39,326 nt of DNA from contig JANPCX010000028.1 in assembly GCA_031431125.1 (NCBI GenBank), positions 1 to 39,326 on the forward strand. The letters are read 5' to 3'. The stretch comes from JANPCX01 sp031431125 (GTDB lineage: Bacteria; Pseudomonadota; Gammaproteobacteria; Burkholderiales; Burkholderiaceae_C). The notes beneath the pieces were generated by a model. That model was not told the origin of the DNA and searched no databases. It saw only the letters and a list, made by a program, of their open reading frames with translations. Numbering within the stretch: position 1 is the first letter of the stretch; each line of letters opens with the position of its first letter. Below are positions 35,626 through 39,326 of the stretch, piece after piece. Position numbers and translations under genes: made by a program.

Positions 35626-35863
35626 CGGTCAGAGCTAGCCCTTTTATTAGGACTTCCCCTTGAGTCAAGCGCGCTGTTTTAGATTTTGCATTGCATTGTT
35701 CAGTCCAAGGTTGCTGGAACACACGGCGACGGAGTCGAAGGCAAATCAGGGCTGTTCCGGGGTTGAACGGCACAACGCGCGGCCATAATCAACGCGCACC
35801 GGGGATGCGATTCGATCCTCCTTTAGCCACCAGCCGTACGTCCACCACCTACGCCATGGTGCA
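35626..35863. other. Non-coding tail of cassette 1
   Basis: 238 bp between the Sel1-repeat gene and its attC. From about 35685 on, it is the first copy of a repeat found again at 38165-38434. It contains CATAAT (about 35785) with TTGAAC 15 bases upstream, a weak promoter-like arrangement facing the next cassette. ORFs here have no protein character. Confidence 0.5.
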
Positions 35864-35947
35864 GTTCAACACGGTTTGCCTGCCGCGATGCGCATCTGCG
35901 CAGCTTCAGGGCTGCGTGGCGCGGCGGATAAACGCTGTTTGTTGGGC
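35685..35947 (+). repeat. Cassette-end repeat, copy 1
   Basis: About 263 bp that align closely with 38165-38434 (for example shared GCACAACGCGCGGCCATAAT, GGATGCGATTCGATCC and CCGCGATGCGCATCTGCGCA), by eye around four-fifths identical and most similar in the last 90 bp. Each copy ends with an attC and lies downstream of an unrelated gene. Confidence 0.8.
35864..35947 (+). repeat. attC site 2 (end of cassette 1)
   Basis: 84 bp bounded by GTTCAAC (35864-35870, matches RYYYAAC) and GTTGGGC (35941-35947, matches GTTRRRY). The ends are imperfectly complementary (GGTTTGCCTGCCGCG against CGCGGCGGATAAACGC), with an inner palindrome GATGCGCATC. These are the defining features of an integron attC site, cassettes reading on the plus strand. 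Confidence 0.8.
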
Positions 35948-35950
35948 TGC

Positions 35951-36385
35951 ATGAGATCTGTTGAGGACTTTTCCAAACTTTGGAATGGCTCAGAGCCAGG
36001 TTGGGTGGTGGTGCGCCACACAGAAGACAAACAAGTACTTCTGGTTCTTTTCGGTGCCAGTGGGCCAACAGTTCCCGAGGTTAAGGCTTTGCGTATGGTG
36101 GCTACGGGATTCTCAGGTACACCGGTCACAGAGGTTTTCTCCGTCCTCAGAGGAAAGACCGAATTCGAACTGGGCGAGCTGGAATCAAGCGAAGCAAGAA
36201 AACTGTGCAAGCAATGCGAGGAGCTCGGCCTCCGAGTTGTTACTCGGGGCCACCAGGTCGTACAGCAAAGTCTTATCAACGAGATTTCCAAGGCCTACTT
36301 GCTTATCGAAGACGCCGCCACATTGCAGGCCGTTGCCGAGGAAGCAATAAGGAGAGGTTTGCTAATTAGGCATTCGACCGTATGA
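35951..36385 (+). CDS. Cassette-encoded protein of unknown function (cassette 2)
   Basis: A 144-residue soluble protein. ATG 35951 lies 3 bp after attC site 2, the usual position for an integron cassette gene. No signal peptide or transmembrane helix. The C-terminal half (LCKQCEELGLRVVTRGHQVV and NEISKAYLLIEDAATLQAVAEEAIRRGL) looks like an alpha/beta fold, but I do not recognise a family. The stop lies 10 bp before the left end of its own attC. Confidence 0.8.
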   Translation: MRSVEDFSKLWNGSEPGWVVVRHTEDKQVLLVLFGASGPTVPEVKALRMVATGFSGTPVTEVFSVLRGKTEFELGELESSEARKLCKQCEELGLRVVTRGHQVVQQSLINEISKAYLLIEDAATLQAVAEEAIRRGLLIRHSTV

Positions 36386-36395
36386 AACCGCTGCG

Positions 36396-36502
36396 GTCCA
36401 ACGAGGATAGATCGCGCGAAGCCACAGTCGGAATCAAGGATCCGTGCACGCCCATCATCTTTTGTCCTGGGCGGCGCGGCAGATAAACGCTATTTGTTAG
36501 AC
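36396..36502 (+). repeat. attC site 3 (end of cassette 2)
   Basis: 107 bp bounded by GTCCAAC (36396-36402) and GTTAGAC (36496-36502), both matching integron attC cores exactly. The right side carries GGCGCGGCAGATAAACGCTA, shared with other sites in this region. Confidence 0.8.
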
Positions 36503-36516
36503 ATCGAGTCACAAAA

Positions 36517-36999
36517 ATGAGCACCAACCCATTCGCACCACCCAACGCAGAAGTGTCCGACGTTCAGGTATCGGCAGAGATTCGGTACGTCGGCTTCTGG
36601 GCAAGAGTTGGCGCAGCTCTGATAGACACAGTTCTCATCTTGCTGGTCACGCTCCTGCTGCTGCTGGCTATCTATGGCTGGGCCTACTTCGACGAGGAAA
36701 CGAAGAGTGGTCTCGTTGCCGGGCCGGCCGATGCCTTTTTAAGCTGGGTTCTACCTGCGTTGGTCTCCATTGGTTTCTGGCTAACCAAGCAAGCCACGCC
36801 AGGCAAGATGGTGGTCTCCGCGAAAGTCGTCGATGCGAAGACTGGAGGAAATCTTTCGGTTGGGCAGTCGATTGGTCGATATCTCGGTTACTTCGTTTCG
36901 ATGCTGCCTCTCGGCTTAGGCATCTTTTGGGTGGCGTTCGACGCACGCAAACAGGGCTGGCACGACAAGCTGGCGGGCACAGTGGTAGTGCGTCGTTGA
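36517..36999 (+). CDS. RDD-family membrane protein (cassette 3, first gene)
   Basis: A 160-residue RDD-domain protein. Typical features: YVGFWARVGAALIDTVLI (Arg and Asp of the RDD motif), a second helix region (FLSWVLPALVSIGFWL), TPGKMVVSAKVVDAKTGG and a C-terminal HDKLAGTVVVRR. RDD proteins are inner-membrane proteins, some implicated in ion transport, and occur in integron cassettes. The start lies 14 bp after attC site 3. Confidence 0.9.
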   Translation: MSTNPFAPPNAEVSDVQVSAEIRYVGFWARVGAALIDTVLILLVTLLLLLAIYGWAYFDEETKSGLVAGPADAFLSWVLPALVSIGFWLTKQATPGKMVVSAKVVDAKTGGNLSVGQSIGRYLGYFVSMLPLGLGIFWVAFDARKQGWHDKLAGTVVVRR

Positions 37000-37068
37000 A
37001 CTAAACGATGCAAATTTATCCAGCACGTAGGTATCGCTGAGCCTCAGCACATCCATTCACAGACTCAC

Positions 37069-37464
37069 ATGATTGAAATATTTGTTCTCATCATCATGTC
37101 CGTCGCCGCGGTACGTTCTGCGAACTCGCTGCGTAGAGAGCGGGCTCTGTTCCAGGAGTTCAACGCGCCGGAAACATTAGTGCCACTCATATACCTGTTT
37201 CCAGTTGGCCCGTTGGTTCTTCTTCTCATTCCAATGCTCGTTGGGCTTCTTCCCGCAGCACTAGTGGCACTCGCTTGCTATCTACCCGCCCTCTATTTTT
37301 TGAAGCCTGTTCGCGCAATCTTTGAGCGGAGCGGAACCGATAGAACCAAGGGAATTCAAGATGCCCTGGGCGTAGTTTTCATCACTGGCCTAGGAGGAGT
37401 CGTCTACGTCCTTGCTCGAACCAGTCTCATTCTTCTGGTCAGTGTTGGTTCCGAGCTTCGCTAG
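37069..37464 (+). CDS. Small membrane protein of unknown function (cassette 3, second gene)
   Basis: A 131-residue protein with three to four predicted membrane helices (IEIFVLIIMSVAAV, LVPLIYLFPVGPLVLLLIPMLVGLLPAALVALACYL, VVFITGLGGVVYVLARTSLILLV). No family recognised. Only 69 bp, with no complete attC, separate it from the RDD gene, so the two appear to share one cassette. The stop overlaps the start of the short attC-like site 4. Confidence 0.75.
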   Translation: MIEIFVLIIMSVAAVRSANSLRRERALFQEFNAPETLVPLIYLFPVGPLVLLLIPMLVGLLPAALVALACYLPALYFLKPVRAIFERSGTDRTKGIQDALGVVFITGLGGVVYVLARTSLILLVSVGSELR

Positions 37465-37520
37465 TCAGTCGCAGATCCGCAAGCCTCGGTGGCTCTGCGG
37501 ATGAACGCTATTTGTTGGGC
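37465..37520 (+). repeat. attC-like site 4 (short)
   Basis: A short site ending in GAACGCTATTTGTTGGGC (GTTGGGC at 37514-37520 matches GTTRRRY). A strong stem ATCCGCA/TGCGGAT flanks AGCC...GGCT. No clear RYYYAAC was found on the left, so the site is shortened or decayed. Confidence 0.6.
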
Positions 37521-37568
37521 AGCCTACCGCGCCATTGCCTCTTCAAAATCTCTGTCGAATACGAAAAC

Positions 37569-38087
37569 GTGAAACGTCGCGCATTCATACTTGCTCTCCC
37601 GCTCGCATCATGTGCGACACGGCGAAGTACTTCTGATGGTCTGAGCCTGAACTCTGGTCAAGGGTTGCTTGCGCTGAAGCTGATGTCCAACGCCGTTGGG
37701 AGCATTTCGTTTGCGCCATATGCGGCCGAATCCTCTGTCGGTTCCAGATTGGCTGAAAGTGTCTTGGGTCCAAAGGGAGTTATTTCAATCGCTGAACTGG
37801 AGCAGTACTTCATTATTCCCGTTGATGCCGGCGAATATATGTGGTCCCGCTTCTCCGCATTTTCACGCTTTGCAGACCTGCGGACATCCAATCGCTTTGA
37901 AGTGATAGCAAACACAATTACGTATGTCGGCCACATTCGGACGTTCGTCAATTACACGAAGCTCTCAATCGACGTCTTCGACCGAACCGTCGACATGCGA
38001 GATCATTTGCGGGAGCACTTCCCAAGATATTACGAGACGTTGCGTTTTCAAAGCTCGCTCGCGCAATTCAGACTCAAGGCTGCCTAA
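37569..38087 (+). CDS. Cassette-encoded lipoprotein of unknown function (cassette 4)
   Basis: A 172-residue protein with GTG start 37569, chosen because KRRAFILALPLASC forms a complete lipoprotein signal (lipobox LASC). The open frame upstream begins within the attC core. The mature part has no family I recognise (VISIAELEQYFIIPVDAGEYMWSRFSAF, YVGHIRTFVNYTKLSIDVFDRT). The stop is followed by a 263-bp non-coding tail and attC site 5. Confidence 0.75.
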   Translation: MKRRAFILALPLASCATRRSTSDGLSLNSGQGLLALKLMSNAVGSISFAPYAAESSVGSRLAESVLGPKGVISIAELEQYFIIPVDAGEYMWSRFSAFSRFADLRTSNRFEVIANTITYVGHIRTFVNYTKLSIDVFDRTVDMRDHLREHFPRYYETLRFQSSLAQFRLKAA

Positions 38088-38350
38088 TCCGGTAACCAAC
38101 GGCCTCTAACCTTCGCCCCCCACACCACCCACCAGGCGGGTCCGCAGTGGGCGGTTCAGTTTTGTGTTTGCATTTCATCGTTCACCCCATAGGCTTTTGG
38201 CACACACGACGACGGCGTCGAAGGCAAGTCAACGCTGTTCCGGGATTCAACAGCACAACGCGCGGCCATAATCAACGCACGCCGTGGATGCGATTCGATC
38301 CAATCCCCTTTTGCCACCCGCCGTACCGCCACCTTCTGCGCCATGGTTCA
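38088..38350. other. Non-coding tail of cassette 4
   Basis: 263 bp without a supportable gene between the lipoprotein gene and attC site 5. From about 38165 it is the second copy of the repeat seen at 35685-35947, including the CATAAT segment. Confidence 0.5.
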
Positions 38351-38434
38351 GTTCAACACGGTTTACCTGCCGCGATGCGCATCTGCGCAGCTTCAGGGCT
38401 GGGTGGCGCGGCAGATAAACGCTATTTGTTGTGC
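38165..38434 (+). repeat. Cassette-end repeat, copy 2
   Basis: About 270 bp homologous to 35685-35947. Most differences are single substitutions plus a few short indels. Like copy 1, it follows an unrelated gene and ends in an 84-bp attC. Confidence 0.8.
38351..38434 (+). repeat. attC site 5 (end of cassette 4)
   Basis: 84 bp bounded by GTTCAAC (38351-38357) and GTTGTGC (38428-38434, one mismatch to GTTRRRY). Same length and inner palindrome as site 2. A second core GTTGGGC follows at 38451-38457, possibly the remnant of another site. Confidence 0.75.
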
Positions 38435-38481
38435 CTCGTTCACGTCCAATGTTGGGCTCCGAAACGCTCACGAGCAGTAAC

Positions 38482-38967
38482 ATGGCCGTCTGGCAATTCG
38501 ATCTCCAAATGATGCCCAATCAAATTGGGCCAGATGCACAGGGATACATTGACTCTGCGATCACTGACGATGGCCTCGATACGACCAATTGGTGGCTGAC
38601 CAATCAGCCCAACGAGGACTACCGGCAGATCATCGCAAGCGTATTCACTCCACTCGATTCCTGGTTCCCTGAAATCTTGCGGTGGGGCGGCGAAGACCTT
38701 GTGTTGGTCGAAGCATTTCTGACGGATGGACAACTCGAAGGAATCGGCATTCGCGTTGATGTACGAAATATTGACCACGAATCAATTGCCAAACTGACCC
38801 AGTTGGTTGCCAGATTGGATTGCCAGATTTACGTGATGGAGAATCAACAGATTGTGGCCCCAGATGCGGATTCATTCATGCCGCATTTGGCGAAGTCCAA
38901 GGCAGTGGAATTCGTCCGTGATCCGAAGGGGTTCATTGAACGCGTAGCGCAAAAAAACGCCAGATAA
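38482..38967 (+). CDS. Cassette-encoded protein of unknown function (cassette 5)
   Basis: A 161-residue soluble acidic protein starting MAVWQFDLQMMP. In-frame ATG 38449 upstream overlaps an attC core and is less likely. The sequence (DDGLDTTNWWLTNQ, WGGEDLVLVEAFLTDGQLEGIGIRVDVRN, DCQIYVMENQQIVAPD) looks like a compact alpha/beta protein. I recall similar MAVWQFDL-starting proteins as conserved hypotheticals, but no function is known to me. An immunity-type role is possible and unproven. Confidence 0.82.
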   Translation: MAVWQFDLQMMPNQIGPDAQGYIDSAITDDGLDTTNWWLTNQPNEDYRQIIASVFTPLDSWFPEILRWGGEDLVLVEAFLTDGQLEGIGIRVDVRNIDHESIAKLTQLVARLDCQIYVMENQQIVAPDADSFMPHLAKSKAVEFVRDPKGFIERVAQKNAR

Positions 38968-39051
38968 GAACACGTTGCACCGAAGCTGCTGGCCGCGCAG
39001 GTTCTGAAGTCAATTTCGTTCGCCGCGGCCCGGCGCATGTGAACGTTGGGC
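38968..39051 (+). repeat. attC-like site 6 (end of cassette 5)
   Basis: Begins at the stop codon of the previous gene (GAACACGTTGCACC) and ends with GAACGTTGGGC; the core GTTGGGC (39045-39051) matches GTTRRRY. The left core keeps only AAC. The interior CCGCGGCCCGGCGC is GC-rich and can fold. Confidence 0.55.
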
Positions 39052-39080
39052 CCTCTCTGCCGCACGGTTCCACTCCAGCG

Positions 39081-39221
39081 ATGAAACCCCTTCCCCTTCA
39101 ATCCAACAGAACCCTGTTTCAAATCGCCTGCTTGCATGGGGCCGAGAGGGCTTCTTTGCACGCCATCCTTGGCAATCCGCACTTTAGGACACTCTGCATA
39201 ACTCGTAAGCCCCGGTGGTAA
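39081..39221 (+). pseudogene. Cassette 6 ORF, probably truncated by an insertion sequence
   Basis: A 46-codon ORF (MKPLPLQSNRTLFQIACLHG...) starting 29 bp after attC-like site 6, where a cassette gene should begin. Its stop TAA (39219-39221) coincides with the apparent left end of an IS5-family element, so the real gene may have been cut. No attC follows before the IS. The family is unknown. Confidence 0.4.
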
Positions 39222-39326
39222 GAGGCGGTGTTGCAAGGCAAGATTGAGTCCATGAAACAAGCGATCCTTGATTTGAAGCTGAGCACGAAGAAGACGCGCA
39301 AGCGTGAGTTCCTGGCACAAATGGAG
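39222..39326 (+). mobile_element. Left end of an IS5-family insertion sequence (runs off the window)
   Basis: The sequence from about 39222 (GAGGCGGTGTTGCAAGGC) leads to a transposase start codon 30 bp later, a layout typical for the left terminal repeat of IS5-type elements. The exact tip cannot be fixed without the right end. A target duplication including TAA at 39219-39221 is possible. Confidence 0.6.
39252..39326 (+). CDS. IS5-family transposase, N-terminal fragment (partial at window end)
   Basis: The first 25 codons encode a peptide with LSTKKTRKREFLAQME, a familiar start of IS5-family transposases (MKQ...L-STKKTRKREFL). The gene continues beyond the window. The catalytic DDE residues are not visible here. 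Confidence 0.75.
   Translation, partial: MKQAILDLKLSTKKTRKREFLAQME

Noticed and set aside
35691..35954. Plus-strand ORF in the tail of cassette 1 with a similar ORF at 38147-38512
   Set aside because: The peptides are similar only because the DNA repeat is similar. The frames differ in start and end, and the composition (Arg-rich, then the attC) is not protein-like.
1..39326. CRISPR arrays, rRNA and tRNA genes
   Set aside because: No regularly spaced direct repeats of CRISPR type and no recognisable rRNA or tRNA sequence was seen on reading; the only spaced repeats are the attC-like sites.

Overview
The window is dominated by one nearly complete type VI secretion system (T6SS) locus, followed by a small zinc-ribbon gene group and then an integron-type gene-cassette array. 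The base composition (GC-rich T6SS genes), gene order and protein sequences suggest a betaproteobacterium of the order Burkholderiales, probably Comamonadaceae-like. This assignment rests on general familiarity with such sequences, not on a search.

Layout. (1) 93-673: hcp (tssD) on the minus strand with its own terminator, separated by about 540 bp from the rest. (2) 1211-7922: a plus-strand signalling block. It holds a membrane Ser/Thr kinase with a C-terminal PEGA-like domain, a second PEGA-like protein, a small lipoprotein, the FHA protein TagH and a PP2C phosphatase. Together they look like a threonine-phosphorylation switch for T6SS assembly. (3) 7925-9084: two overlapping genes of unknown function. 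(4) 9180-17834: tssJ-tssK-tssL-tssM-tagF-tssA, the membrane complex, baseplate adaptor, a repressor and the cap protein. (5) 18140-20214: tssB-tssC (sheath). (6) 20217-21407: an AT-richer insert with a small exported protein and a peptidoglycan-binding/NlpC-P60-like cysteine amidase, a probable T6SS effector with a possible immunity partner. (7) 21730-29112: tagJ-tssE-tssF-tssG-tssH (clpV). A 236-bp MITE-like element with perfect 18-bp terminal inverted repeats and a CTAG target duplication sits inside the fourth codon of tssE; joining the flanks restores the original start. (8) 29141-31423: an exported PDZ/S41-protease-like protein. No vgrG or PAAR gene is present, so the spike must be encoded elsewhere.

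(9) 31517-34579, minus strand, convergent with the S41 gene: three overlapping genes, each encoding a membrane protein with one zinc ribbon. Their function is unknown.

(10) 34811-39221: a run of small plus-strand genes (Sel1-repeat, an unknown, an RDD membrane protein, another membrane protein, a lipoprotein, an unknown, and a truncated ORF). Most are separated by recombination sites resembling integron attC sites (RYYYAAC ... AACGCTATTTGTTRRRY). No integron integrase lies in the window, so here it is a cluster of attC sites lacking an integrase. The window ends inside an IS5-family transposase gene that appears to have truncated the last cassette.

How it fits together: the tss genes build the contractile injector, TagH/kinase/PP2C/TagF probably control firing, ClpV recycles the sheath, and the amidase is a candidate cargo. 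The cassette array next door is a separate accessory reservoir.
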